A DNA stretch of 64,000 nt, from positions 196,656,299 to 196,720,298 of the forward strand of contig CM041292.1 in assembly GCA_023052935.1 (NCBI GenBank), read 5' to 3'. Shown one piece after another: positions 52,944 through 63,834 of the stretch. A program made the translations under genes and the position numbers. The notes below the pieces were generated by a model, which was not told the DNA's origin, ran no database searches, and saw only the letters and a list, made by a program, of their open reading frames with translations. The number at the start of each line of letters is the position of its first letter. Within the stretch, counting starts at the first letter, position 1. This stretch comes from Piezodorus guildinii. Lineage: Eukaryota > Arthropoda > Insecta > Hemiptera > Pentatomidae.

Positions 52944-54115
52944 CTGGTGCGACTAACTCACTTTTACTTACCTTCGTAGTAAAAATCAATTCTAGAACTT
53001 TTAAATTCAGTTAAAGTTGAAAAAAATAAATCTAAAAATACATTACACATAAATACAAATTACGCTAATATAAATTTTAGATTAATTATTGTGACTATGT
53101 AAACTATCATCTAAATTTGATAATATTTTTTAGTTCTATCTTCTTTTCATCACTCCCAATTACCTTTTACAACTTTGGATATAAGATAACCTTTTTTTTC
53201 TAAAATCTTGAGCTTTCCAACGGTATAAAATACGTCTAAGTTTCTTATGTTCGAAAGAAATAATCTAACTGAAATAATATTTCTGCTGTTTTATTCTTCA
53301 GTAGATTATTAAATGCTTTCCCATTGTGTATTTACCTGTTTTTTTCTCGAATCTTATTCGAATCAATAAAGTTAAAGGTACTCTATAAGAAGAAAATTCA
53401 AAATATCTACATTTAAGTATGTCAGACTATATCAATCATAATGAAACCTAAATGATATAGAAGCCTATTACTTTTTACATCTGTATTAGGAGTTCCCTCG
53501 CGCGGATCTCATTACCGCGTATGGGGAGCGTACCACGTGTGACGGATGTGGGGATGGTCAATGGAATTTCCTCGGAAGCTCCTCCCGGCTAAGTCCGATG
53601 GACTCGCTGACCAACAATGAGTGCGGCCCTCCAGGTTTGCGTAGGTTCGAACGCCCTGATCACATATTTTAGTTCACGAAATACCGCCAACAGTCATGGA
53701 TTCCTCTGAGGCAAAACGCTCATTATCCGGAGGTAAACTAGTCTCCCGTTCGGGTTTTTGGGTGGGGATTGCTTCAGGGGAATCATGGCGCAAGATGAAA
53801 ATTAGAGATTTAACAATAGGGATAGAAGTTTAAATACGGCAGGTGGGTTGAATTCGGTCGCGAATGAAGTTAAGGGGTACCATTTAGATTTCGTTGCATT
53901 ACAAGAATATTCGGCGGAATTTGGTGGTACCGGCATCGAACCTTCGGGTTCGCTTAGCCTATTATTATTATTAGGAGTTCAATCAAAATAGTTCGAGCCG
54001 TTTTTGATAAAATAGACTGATGGATCTTTAAAACGTTTATTTTAGTTGAAAACCGGAATTCGAAAACTTTCAGGATAGCAACACTTCTTCGTCTTTAATA
54101 TATTGGTGATTAAAA
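52944..54115 (-). repeat. TCTGGTGC-family repeat, diverged, split by a LINE derivative
   Basis: It starts TCTGGTGCGACTAACTCACT then TTTACTTACCTTCG, carries AATCTTGAGCTTTCCAACGG and ACATTTAAGTATGTCAGACT, and breaks at 53,495. After the insert it resumes at 53,981 AATCAAAATAGTTCGAGCCG and ends near AACACTTCTTCGTC / TGATTAAAAGTAAT. Confidence 0.8.
53496..53969 (+). mobile_element. 474-bp LINE deletion derivative (NLRVR family), 11-bp TSD
   Basis: ATTAGGAGTTC flanks it (53,485-53,495 and 53,970-53,980). The first ~300 bp are a G+C-rich leader. Then codons readable as K-I-R-D-L-T-I-G and, after a shift, NTAGGLNSVANEVKGYHLDF plus V-A-L-Q-E-Y match the beginning of a LINE endonuclease domain. Without the rest of the endonuclease or any polymerase, it jumps to GGCATCGAACCTTCGGGTTC and an ATT tail, the same 3' end as at 28,690 and 30,366. 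It therefore keeps the 5' start and 3' terminus of the element but not the protein core. Confidence 0.82.
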
Positions 54116-54620
54116 GTAATAATAAATATAAGTTATGAAGAAATAATCTAAAAGTATAAATTATTACTACTAAGCATTCCAACAATCTGTAGTACATATG
54201 TCTGCTTTCGTTCCCAATTTTGTGCCATTTAGCGTAGAGAGTTGATTTTCAAGCCTCATTTCTCCGTTAGATTTTTTCTCACCTCAGCTATTCCGAGTAT
54301 GTCAAGTTCAAACTTTTTCATTTTCAACGCTAGTTCGGGTGCTTTTTACGTCAATGTCCCGATATTTCACGTTGGAATCCTTAGGTCCTTCTTAGTTCTA
54401 GGTCCTTTTCCTTCCCAGGTCCATTTTGCGTTGAGAGATTCCGTTTCCAAGGATATTTTGGTTTCATTGAATCAGTTTTACCCTGTCGTGGGTGATTGGC
54501 CCGACAAGACAGGCTTCTCCAGTCTCCTTTTACGACAGGTGGAGATTCCGTTGGTGTTCTATCCCCTACCCACTGGGATTCCATTAATACCCTACATACA
54601 TAATGCGTAATACTCCTATT
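54116..54620. other. Possible retroelement leader at 54,480-54,610
   Basis: The minus strand contains CCACCTGTCGTAAAAGGAGA, a string I associate with arthropod retroelement leader regions, though not certainly. A 122-codon plus-strand frame (54,242-54,610) covers it. It may be a shadow rather than a gene. Confidence 0.3.
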
Positions 54621-56149
54621 TTCTGAAATTAATATTAAAAAAAAAAAAAATTGTTGACTCCACTTTTTCTGTTCATTCTTCAATTTTTAATTGTATTTGG
54701 TAATCATTAAACATTTTATAGAGCATAGCTTTTTTATTTTCTATTGTGTTATTGATTTTTCTCTATATTATTATTGGTTATTGATTTCACATTTTGTTAC
54801 TTCTAGAGTCCACTCAAGGTTTTATGAAGCTTATTTTAGCACATTCAAGGTCTATAGATTGGATGGATAGCTACAAATTGAAGAAAAAAACCTAGAAAAT
54901 GAGCGTATCCTAATATTGTATGATTCCCTTGCACAGCTCTTAAAATCCTACCTATATATGAACATGAGATCCTTCATAGATAGTAATGTCAAATTTTCTG
55001 TTTTTTTAATTTTTATTATTATTTTTTCTAATAAAAATGATAAATATTTGAAAGTTTTATAAAGTAGTCCTGACAATAGTTAGTTTTATAAGAATGCAGA
55101 TAATAATTCAATTTGAATTTTTCATTGCAACTGCCTAAGCATGGCGATTCATCGATAGAGTTCATTAGTGATTCACGCTAATGAGAAAGTGCGATTTCAT
55201 CCTCGAAGGAACTAATGCAATGAATAGATTTATAAATAAGTAGAGAAGCCCTTAATAACTCAAGGCAAAAGCAAAGGGTCTAAGTGTAACGAAAACCCAT
55301 TAAATATAATTGGGTTGTTTCTCTCGGAAACCGAACCAAAAGCTCTGGATCGAATAGAAAATTTTAGGAATCTAGGGTAAGGGGTGAGGTAGGCCTTTTA
55401 TCGTTGCCCCTATCCGAGAAAGGAACTTATTCCAATGCCACAGGAATCGGCTATAGAGGATACAGAGTAGAGAATACAGAGGGAAACGAATCTTATTAAG
55501 GAGCTCGGAATGAGCAATTAGTTTTATCAAAGGGGCAGCGACTTGATAACTCAAAGAAATGGCTAGTGTTTATCGATACTGGAAATTAATTTCAGTAATG
55601 ATTTTATCATTAGATAATTGTATTTACAAATAAAATGCGAAGTATGGGCGTCATCCAGAAAGAATATTCTTCGATTTATATTTACAGTAGTTACAAAATG
55701 AGATAGATACTTATAAAAAAAATACAATATTGATGAACAAATGAAAAGCAAATATGTAAAAATTTCCAGTAAAAATGTAATCATTTATAATTACAAACAA
55801 ATAGAACACAAAACAAGAAGTTTTATTTATCATTTATTTACTTTTTATACAATTTATTTTTGTATCACATCTTTTGGTCAACTAATTCATTTAATCTGAA
55901 TAGACATAACACGACTGATCAAAATGAGGCAATCGTTTAAAAAAAACAATAATTTAAATGATACTGGTATTTATTAAATATGGAAAAAACAGTATTAAAA
56001 CATTGTTACATAGAATTTGATATTAGATGATGGTTAGTCAAAGAACTGTTGTTGTTTGGTTTTTTTTTTATAGTTTTCCTTAATAATATACTTTTTTTTT
56101 TTTTTTTTATTATTTTGTCATCGATTGGCTGTAAGTACTTTGATTTGCA
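54621..56149. other. AT-rich spacer, nothing identified
   Basis: A run of A/T-rich sequence with no supported feature. 55,370-55,560 is less AT-rich but unassigned. Confidence 0.45.
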
Positions 56150-57128
56150 TAACAGCGTATTTTTCTCCGTTCGACAGGGATCAGAGCTATCTGCCATGAG
56201 ATCTATCGCAGCAGGAGTACCCCAAGGTGCAGTGCTCGCTCCATTACTCTACATTATTAACACCCATGACATACCTTACAGCCCTAATATTCTAACAGCG
56301 ACTTATGCCGACGACACAGCGATCTTAACGAATCTTAAAATTGCAACCAATGCCTCAGAGATTCTACAACATCTAATAAAATTACATGACTGGTTCAAAC
56401 TCTGGAAAATCCGATTGAATAATGACAAATCACACCATATCACCTTTACTCTTCGTCCATGACACGAGTCCTCCCGTTTTCTTAGACAACACACAAATTC
56501 CACAGACGGACACTGTACATTATCTTGGTTTGACGTTTGACAGAAGAATGACTTGGGGCCCGCATATTAACAAAAAAAAGAAAACCCTTAACCAAAGACT
56601 GAAATTTCTTTACTCACTCTTTTCAAAACTAAAACTTCGACAGAAATTAAACACCTATATTTACCTACTGAAGCCTATTTGGACATACGCATTACAGATA
56701 TATGGGACAGCTAAAAAGACTCACATTAACAAACTTCAAATCTTTCAGGCTAAAACGTTTAGAACAATTACAAAATCACCGTGGTACGTTAGCAACATAA
56801 CTTTACATACTGACCTTAAAGATGCCAACTGTCAATGAGCACATACGGACACACTACAAACGTTTCCACGACAAACTACAAGGTCACCCTAACACACTAA
56901 TCAATGACATGGCCACAACACTCATGCCAGGAAATGCCTACAGAAGGCTGAAGAGGAGTTGGATGAGAGACCTTCTCCTTTAGTAATTTCATGCCAGGAG
57001 TAGGTACCGCTGGGTGCTGCTCTCCCTCATGCCTATCACGCCATGTTTCTTTAAATTGACCGCACATTCACTGATTGTTCATTGTATTATTTACAGGTGT
57101 GAATAAAGATTGAAAGTTTTAAAAAAAT
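56150..57128 (+). pseudogene. Second jockey lineage: reverse transcriptase to 3' end
   Basis: Plus-strand frame 1 (to 56,462): RSIAAGVPQGAVLAPLLYII, the intact catalytic box ATYADDTAIL and LWKIRLNNDKSHHITFTL. Frameshift at about 56,455. Frame 2 (to 56,838): DTVHYLGLTFDRRMTWGPHI, LNQRLKFLYSLFSKLKLRQK, LKPIWTYALQIYGTAKKTHI, then, after another shift, HYKRFHDKLQGHPNTLINDM and RRLKRSWMRDLLL. The 3' UTR ends GTGTGAATAAAGATTGAAAG and a short A run. It has the same architecture as the abundant jockey family but clearly different residues, so it is a distinct lineage. The 5' part is missing. Confidence 0.88.
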
Positions 57129-57602
57129 ATATATCTATTTTTATTGTTTCCTATAATAAAAGAGATTTTTCGCTAAGTGTTGTCTAATCAAAATATATTG
57201 TTTATAACATTTCGTTTTATTTAATATTAGTTGTTTTTATTTTGCTTATATATTAAGCTAAATTATAGTTTTTTAATAAGATCAACATTTATATTTCAGT
57301 GGTTATAATATGATAATAGTGTTGGTGAATTTAGACATTTTTTTTTCAAAAAAGAAGAAAATGTAGAGCATTTATGATTGAGAAATTAGTTGGAGTTGAG
57401 GTAATCCAGACATTTTGATAATAAGACAAAGTAACTCTATCTTTGCCTCTACATGCCTTGAAATACGAAAGATGTAACTAAACTTCCTTCTAAATAATAT
57501 AATATTATAATGATGAAGTTATCGTTGGCCTTGGAGAATATACGATGGAGAAGTTTATTGGGGTCCTCATCAAGAAATCAGACAAACTTATTTCATTTGT
57601 AG
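57129..57602. other. AT-rich spacer, nothing identified
   Basis: No supported feature before the hammerhead-like motif at 57,603. Confidence 0.45.
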
Positions 57603-57645
57603 TGGCGACGTTTCGGAATACGTTGTGGGCATTCATCATCATACT
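57603..57645 (-). ncRNA. Hammerhead-like motif, reverse
   Basis: The minus strand carries GATGATGA in place of CTGATGA, a poorly paired helix II (TGCCCACAACGTATTC), an intact GAAA, ACGT, GUC and GCC. Probably degenerate. It points opposite to the motif at 57,922. Confidence 0.45.
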
Positions 57646-57921
57646 TTGTGGGCACCAGGGCTACAAAAAAACAAGACAATAACCAACTCAATTAAAAGAA
57701 TAATAATAATATAGAATAGTATTAGTGCAATAATAAGAAAACAGTCATAAACATGGAAACCAACATCAATGAAAATGATATTCTTAAAATAATATTTTCA
57801 GCCAGAAAACTACTATTTATATTACTGTTTGTTTCCAAATTTTATTACTTTTATCTTTTTATGTTAACTTATTTTCCTCTTTCTTTTGATTGTATCGGTT
57901 GTTATCAGGACCTTTTTCTTA

Positions 57922-57958
57922 GCCCTGATGAAGGCCCACAACGTCTCCCGAAAAGCCG
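57922..57958 (+). ncRNA. Hammerhead-like motif, degenerate
   Basis: GCC, intact CTGATGA, a weak helix II containing the same GGCCCACAACGT word as the 57,603 motif, GAAAA and GCCGC. The ACGT helix III is lost. The shared loop word indicates that this and the motif at 57,603 belong to one element as inverted ends ~320 bp apart. Confidence 0.45.
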
Positions 57959-57969
57959 CATCAAAAAAT

Positions 57970-58877
57970 AAAATAATTTTGTCTTATTTTTGTGATTTCT
58001 TGATGATCGCTACCCCAAAAAACTTCTCCGTCATATATTCTCAACGGTCAAAGGTAACTCCGTTGTTATATCACCATATTATTTTGAAGGAAGTATAGTT
58101 ATATATTTCGTATTTAGTTTTTTTTTTTTTTATTATTATTATCTTTTATAATAATCTAATGCTTTTTTCAATCTAGATCTTCTATTATTCTTGTTTTGTT
58201 TTTTTTATTTACCTGTAATTAACATCATTAAAAAAATAAGCCGTCATTTTATTGATTATTTATTTCTATTTGGTATCTTTGTTGAGTACTTCTACAAATC
58301 GTTTATGTTCATATACTAAAAGTTCTTCGTGTATTTGTGTTATATATGTTTACCGCAAACCATTAGTTTTCGAAATGCTGAATGAACATTAAGATATAAT
58401 GAATAAATATTGTATAATTATTATAATCACACTCTACGATCTCAGAATTCGTCAGTTGAAGTTTAAATACCTATTTCACGCTCCATTTCTCATTATCTCT
58501 CACTTCCCCACATTTTTTTTTTAAAGCCTTAAGTAAAAATTAGAGGCGGTAACCGGATAATGGCCCAAAGGAGGGCTATTTAGAAGTTAAAGAAGACCTT
58601 TTTTTCCCTTTTTATTAAGCCCTTAGACTCTAATCAGGTATCTTTGTAAAGCTTAGCTGAGTCGAGGAGAGGATTAATCAAAGGGATAATACTATCACCC
58701 AATCCGAGTCAGTTATTTCCCTTTTTTTTCATCTCGGGTCATTTGCTCAACCGAAAAATATTACAGAAACTCTAAAAGAAGGAAGGTCATAAAACTCCTA
58801 AAATAAGTTATTTTGACGTACCGTCGTAATTTTTAATACTTTTGTGGACTATCTGTTTAAGAAAAATGTGGCTTCAG
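57970..58877. other. AT-rich spacer, nothing identified
   Basis: No supported feature. Confidence 0.45.
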
Positions 58878-59725
58878 TTTTACTTTCACTTACCTATATA
58901 TGAAATATATAGTAAGGGAAAGTATTGCGATCGTGAAAATTTTCGAATTCCAGTTCTCCACGGAAATACATGTTTTAGGGTCTCCTGTCCCGAAAAAAAG
59001 TCTGTGTGTCTGTGTGTCTGGTTTCGTGTGGTAAGATTAGCGAATTCGTACAAAACTGAAATTTTATATTTAAGACAACTATACGCCCGAGATGTTACAC
59101 CAACTTTTTTAATCAAAATCGGCTAACTATAAGAGCCACTTTATACTATGCAATTTGCACCTTTTTATGATTTTCTCGAAAATGGCTCCAACGATTTTGA
59201 TTAAACTAGCTATGTTGATGTGAAATTTAACAGGCTTTAATATGGCGTAGGTTTCATTCTGATTAAAATAGTCTAACAGGACTTAAATGCCGATATTTTA
59301 AGTTTTCTTCTTCTAAAGTACCTTTAATTTAGCACATTTCAAAAAATTTAGAACACCTGGAAGCGAATTTGCTCAACTACTAAAGGAAAAAAAGTGCAAA
59401 CATATTTTTTCATGCAATTTTTGTGTTTTTGATAATATAGACGTATAATATACCGTTGCAAAGGGAAATATTTTTGAAAATATATTATCTGATACACAAA
59501 GTTGTAAAAGGTAATATAAATTGACGAATGGGGAATAAACTTATTACTAATTAACAATATGCTTATATTATTTAATATAAATCATATGTTTCCAACGAAA
59601 ATGAATACACGTTTTATTAAAATCAACTTCAAATATTTTTCAATTTGAAGTATATTTAGTAGTTTTTGAATTGATTTAAACAGCCGAGGTATATGAAAGT
59701 CGTGTGTTGCCGGCACCAGATTTAT
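58878..59725 (+). repeat. TCTGGTGC-family repeat, well preserved
   Basis: It starts TTTTACTTTCACTTACCTAT then GAAATATATAGTAAGGGAAA, with all family blocks, to AAAGTCGTGTGTTGCCGGCA and CCAGATTT. The subterminal ACTTTCACTTACC at the left is complementary to GGTATATGAAAGT at the right (normally GGTAAGTGAAAGT). Confidence 0.87.
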
Positions 59726-59964
59726 TCTTCTTGACTAGAAAAAAAAACAATGGATCATTGTATGTTATCTATTATCAACTGTTTTCCAGTCAAGGAATAT
59801 AGGAAAAAGTTACTGCAACATCTCAGTATAATACGCTTTCAAGATATAAAATTTGTATTGTATACAATTTACCGTTTTCGAGCTTGATATGCCATACACA
59901 CATCCAGATAATTTTTGCAGGAATTGGTAATTAAGACACAAGGGAACCTAAAACGTGACCTCTT

Positions 59965-60845
59965 TTTACTTTCACTTACTATATATAGTAAGGAAAGTAT
60001 TGCGATCGTGAAAATTTTCGAATTCCTGTTTTCAACGGAAATACACGTTTTAGGGTTCCCTGAATCCAAATAACCAAGTCCCGCAAAAAGGTCCGTGTGT
60101 GTGTGGTAACTCCCGGCGGAAACGGTAAGTCCTATGAAACTGAAATTTCATATTAAGGACAATAATACGCCCGAGGCGTGACAAAACTTTTTTCATCAAA
60201 ATGATCTTACCAGAAGAGGCACTTAATTCGAGGCATTTTGCATCTTTTTTCGATTTTCTCGAAAACGGTTTCGACGATTTTGATTAAACTCGCTACATCG
60301 ATGTAAAATTAAATGGCCTTGAATGGCATGTAGGTTTCATTCTGATTATAATAGTATGACAGGGCTTAAATGCCGATATTTTACATTTTTTCCTTCTAAT
60401 GTACCTTTAATTTTGTAGGTTCTATAAAAATAACCATATTATCTTGTTAGTATTGATAATTACCAGCTAAATATGTAAGTTGTGCGAAAAACTACTAAAG
60501 GAAAAAACTAAAAAAATATTTTTTTAATACATTTTTTTTGTTTTTGAACTTATGAACAGTAATATACATGTATGGGATACCGCATGAAAGCTAAAGATTT
60601 TAGGAAAATTTTATCTTAAACACAAGATTTTAAATGTTAATAGAGAGTGATGAAAAGCCGATAAAACTAACTGATTATTTTATATAATAGATTTTTAATT
60701 ATACACATGTTTCTATAGAAATTCCATTTAAATAATTCTTCAATGGTTTCACTCATTTTACTTTCACTTACTGTATTTGAAAATTATTTAATTGATCCTA
60801 AAATAGGATGTAAGTGAAAGTCGTGTGTTGCGAGAACCAGATTTG
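59965..60845 (+). repeat. TCTGGTGC-family repeat, well preserved
   Basis: The second complete copy in the same orientation, 240 bp after the previous one. TTTTACTTTCACTTACTATA, GGAAAGTATTGCGATCGTGA, CGGCGGAAACGGTAAGTCCT, then GTAAGTGAAAGTCGTGTGTT, GCGAGAACCAGATTT. The family consensus can be read from this copy together with 21,411 and 45,695. Confidence 0.88.
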
Positions 60846-61130
60846 TTTTAAACAGATCGTGAAAATAAAGCCGTAATATTTAATAAATGCAGAAAAATGT
60901 CATTTACTTTAAAATCCAATATAATAATAATTTCAACTATATTGGAAGAAAATAAAAAGAAAAGGGAGAAAGGAAAAAAAACTGTAGATTTATCTATATT
61001 AAAATATGTATATAACTTGAAATTGAATATTGTATTGTGAATAGCCAAGCCAGGCTCTATTTGTAAGGGGAATACCCCAAAGACAAATAAAATCTATTCT
61101 ACGTATGTGGCAGTACCTGTTTTAAAACGA

Positions 61131-61925
61131 TTTCACGTTATTTTATTTCAACATATTTATTGTTATTTACGATTATATTAAAATATATCAATTAAATGTG
61201 ATAGGTGTATAATAAACTGTAGGGGTGGGCATAATCGAATGACGATTATCGGATCATTCGATAATTTCAATCATTCGAATTAATCGGCTTGGATAAGGGA
61301 AGGATCATTCGAACTGAACTGTTTAACGATAAACGAGGTATTTTTTTTTTTTTTTTTTTTTTGTTATTCACATAAATTATACGCATATTTGCACTTAGGC
61401 TCAGCCACTACAGAGACGGGAATTGTGACATATCGTCTCTCAGAATGCATACTAATCATTTGATCATTCGATTATTTAAATCATCGAAGTCCGATCATCC
61501 GATTATGACGATCATTCGATTATTCCCACCCCTAATAAACTGACATGAAATACATATAGAGACACTGCCCATTGGCAGTACTCTAAAAATATTCAAAACC
61601 AGAAGGTCTTGAATATTTATATCTTTTTCTTAAAAGCCTCGGAGGATTATCAGGAATCGAAAAGGAAGAAAGGATGGGAGCTAGTGGGGTGGAAATGGAG
61701 GCTTTTATGTGATACCTAGCTCGGGCTAAACCTATAAATATACGGAACATTAATTTTATGGAGGTCTTTATGGATGAGTTTATTCGTGACAAAGTAAGGT
61801 GAATTAAGGGTTTTTAGATTTTAAGGTCTGAGTGCGGGAGGAATTATAGCTCTACTCTGTAAGTCCAGATTGACCTTATGATAGTCATGTAGATGAGCCT
61901 TTTGTACTCATCAAGAAACCGTTTG
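61131..61925 (-). pseudogene. jockey LINE 3' fragment split by a hAT-type MITE (left arm)
   Basis: 61,131-61,219 is the 3' UTR start (AACATATTTATTGTTATTTA) and 61,535-61,925 the remaining tail. The minus strand reads R-I-N-S-S-I-K-T-S, IGLARARYHIKASISTPLAP and SSFSIPDNPPRLLRKRYKYS, a decayed version of the family C-terminus. Further right are the T-Y-R-V-E-L and Y-M-T-I-I-R-S-I-W blocks. Confidence 0.82.
61220..61534. mobile_element. hAT-type MITE with 8-bp TSD (left arm)
   Basis: Ends TAGGGGTGGGCATAATCGAA and CGATTATTCCCACCCCTA are inverted repeats. ATAAACTG is duplicated at 61,212-61,219 and 61,535-61,542. An 8-bp TSD with TAGGGGTG-type ends is characteristic of hAT elements. 315 bp, no coding frame, an internal poly-T of 22 and repeated ATCGAATGAT words next to each end. 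Confidence 0.92.
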
Positions 61926-62178
61926 TATAGCAGTAAGTGTTCATACGATTCACATTATTAAGTACGATTAAATTTCTTCGACCTTCTTCTGATGCTACTT
62001 TTGTCAACTGTGGATATGAAGTCCAAAGTTTCGAGACCAAACCTTGAAAAAGTCGTGATTTATGCAGTAATAGGAGGCGTTGTCAACTTTCTTTTTTTTT
62101 TTTTCGCGGAGAATAACCGAATTTCCTCTGACCATGACGGAATCTGTATATGCAAATGAACATTGAAGAACTTTCACT

Positions 62179-62786
62179 TTATATATTCTATAAAGATCCT
62201 ATTGACAAGTGTTGTGCAGCCAAAATATTCCAAATAATTTATTTTTGACAATTCAACTCGATTATTGATCCGAGTGATTAAAAAGTACGTTACAGAACCC
62301 CCTCAGCCAAAAGTCATGAAATGAAATCTCGTGACCGATGCATATACGGAACTACTTTTTTTCATATAAATAATCCAACAATACATGCTCTGAACTAGGA
62401 TTCTTATTTTACTATAAAACAAGAGGGTACACCTGCAGCATAGTGGCTATCATAACAGCCTCCTAAACCCATAGGTGACCCTAGGATTTTTTAATAGGAG
62501 TAAAATTCCTTAATTATGCCGCCATTCGGAGGAGACGTTAAAAGGTGATCCTAAGCCTGTACAATGTCAGGTAATCGTTAAAGAACCTTATCTCAATCAT
62601 ACCTGTATAGACAAAATTTAGGACCCCCGCTGTAGCATCGTCCGATTAGCCACAGTAGCATAAAGTGAATTTAAATGAATAAACAGAATATAAAATAAGA
62701 AATATAAGTACCAAAAAGTTTATGAGAAATATTTTATCCTGGTTTCTGAAAGTGGCAGGGGATGCTGGATTGTGAATCTCGCAGTG
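62179..62786. other. 608-bp spacer of the inverted repeat, holding a SINE
   Basis: This single-copy spacer has no inverted counterpart. It contains the SINE at 62,423-62,684; the rest is unassigned. Confidence 0.85.
62423..62684 (+). mobile_element. tRNA-derived SINE in the palindrome spacer
   Basis: Head GCAGCATAGTGGCTATCATA then ACAGCCTCCTAAACCC (B box deleted or shortened: CATAGGTGACCCTAGG). Body AGGAGACGTTAAAAGGTGAT, AGCCTGTACAATGTCAGGTA, TAGCATAAAGTGAATTTAAA. Confidence 0.8.
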
Positions 62787-63039
62787 AGTGAAAGTTCTTC
62801 AATGTTCATTTGCATATACAGATTCCGTCATGGTCAGAGGAAATTCGGTTATTCTCCGCGAAAAAAAAAAAAAGAAAGTTGACAACGCCTCCTATTACTG
62901 CATAAATCACGACTTTTTCAAGGTTTGGTCTCGAAACTTTGGACTTCATATCCACAGTTGACAAAAGTAGCATCAGAAGAAGGTCGAAGAAATTTAATCG
63001 TACTTAATAATGTGAATCGTATGAACACTTACTGCTATA

Positions 63040-63834
63040 CAAACGGTTTCTTGATGAGTACAAAAGGCTCATCTACATGACTATCATAAGGTCAATCTGG
63101 ACTTACAGAGTAGAGCTATAATTCCTCCCGCACTCAGACCTTAAAATCTAAAAACCCTTAATTCACCTTACTTTGTCACGAATAAACTCATCCATAAAGA
63201 CCTCCATAAAATTAATGTTCCGTATATTTATAGGTTTAGCCCGAGCTAGGTATCACATAAAAGCCTCCATTTCCACCCCACTAGCTCCCATCCTTTCTTC
63301 CTTTTCGATTCCTGATAATCCTCCGAGGCTTTTAAGAAAAAGATATAAATATTCAAGACCTTCTGGTTTTGAATATTTTTAGAGTACTGCCAATGGGCAG
63401 TGTCTCTATATGTATTTCATGTCAGTTTATTAGGGGTGGGAATAATCGAATGATCGTCATAATCGGATGATCGGACTTCGATGATTTAAATAATCGAATG
63501 ATCAAATGATTAGTATGCATTCTGAGAGACGATATGTCACAATTCCCGTCTCTGTAGTGGCTGAGCCTAAGTGCAAATATGCGTATAATTTATGTGAATA
63601 ACAAAAAAAAAAAAAAAAAAAAAAAATACCTCGTTTATCGTTAAACAGTTCAGTTCGAATGATCCTTCCCTTATCCAAGCCGATTAATTCGAATGATTGA
63701 AATTATCGAATGATCCGATAATCGTCATTCGATTATGCCCACCCCTACAGTTTATTATACACCTATCACATTTAATTGATATATTTTAATATAATCGTAA
63801 ATAACAATAAATATGTTAAAATAAAATAACGTGA
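63040..63834 (+). pseudogene. jockey LINE 3' fragment split by a hAT-type MITE (right arm)
   Basis: Mirror copy of 61,131-61,925, with identical breaks and stops, so the decay predates the inverted duplication. Confidence 0.82.
63431..63747. mobile_element. hAT-type MITE with 8-bp TSD (right arm)
   Basis: Same element as 61,220-61,534 in inverse orientation. CAGTTTAT is duplicated at 63,423-63,430 and 63,748-63,755. It is 317 bp because the internal A run has 24 bases instead of 22. Confidence 0.92.

Larger units (their letters stand above)
60965..62178. repeat. Left arm of a large near-perfect inverted repeat
   Basis: Base p in this arm pairs with base 124,965 minus p in the right arm, checked at the inner edge (62,178 with 62,787), across the 69-codon frame at 61,583-61,792 and at the MITE borders. 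The only differences I found are homopolymer lengths (22 T against 24 A near 61,341/63,603; a run near 60,974). The outer limit lies at or beyond 60,965, because the right arm runs off the window. Confidence 0.93.

Noticed and set aside
54242..54610. 122-codon plus-strand open frame
   Set aside because: The composition is Phe/Ser/Pro-rich and no domain is visible. The other strand contains a string that looks like a retroelement leader, so the frame is probably a by-product.
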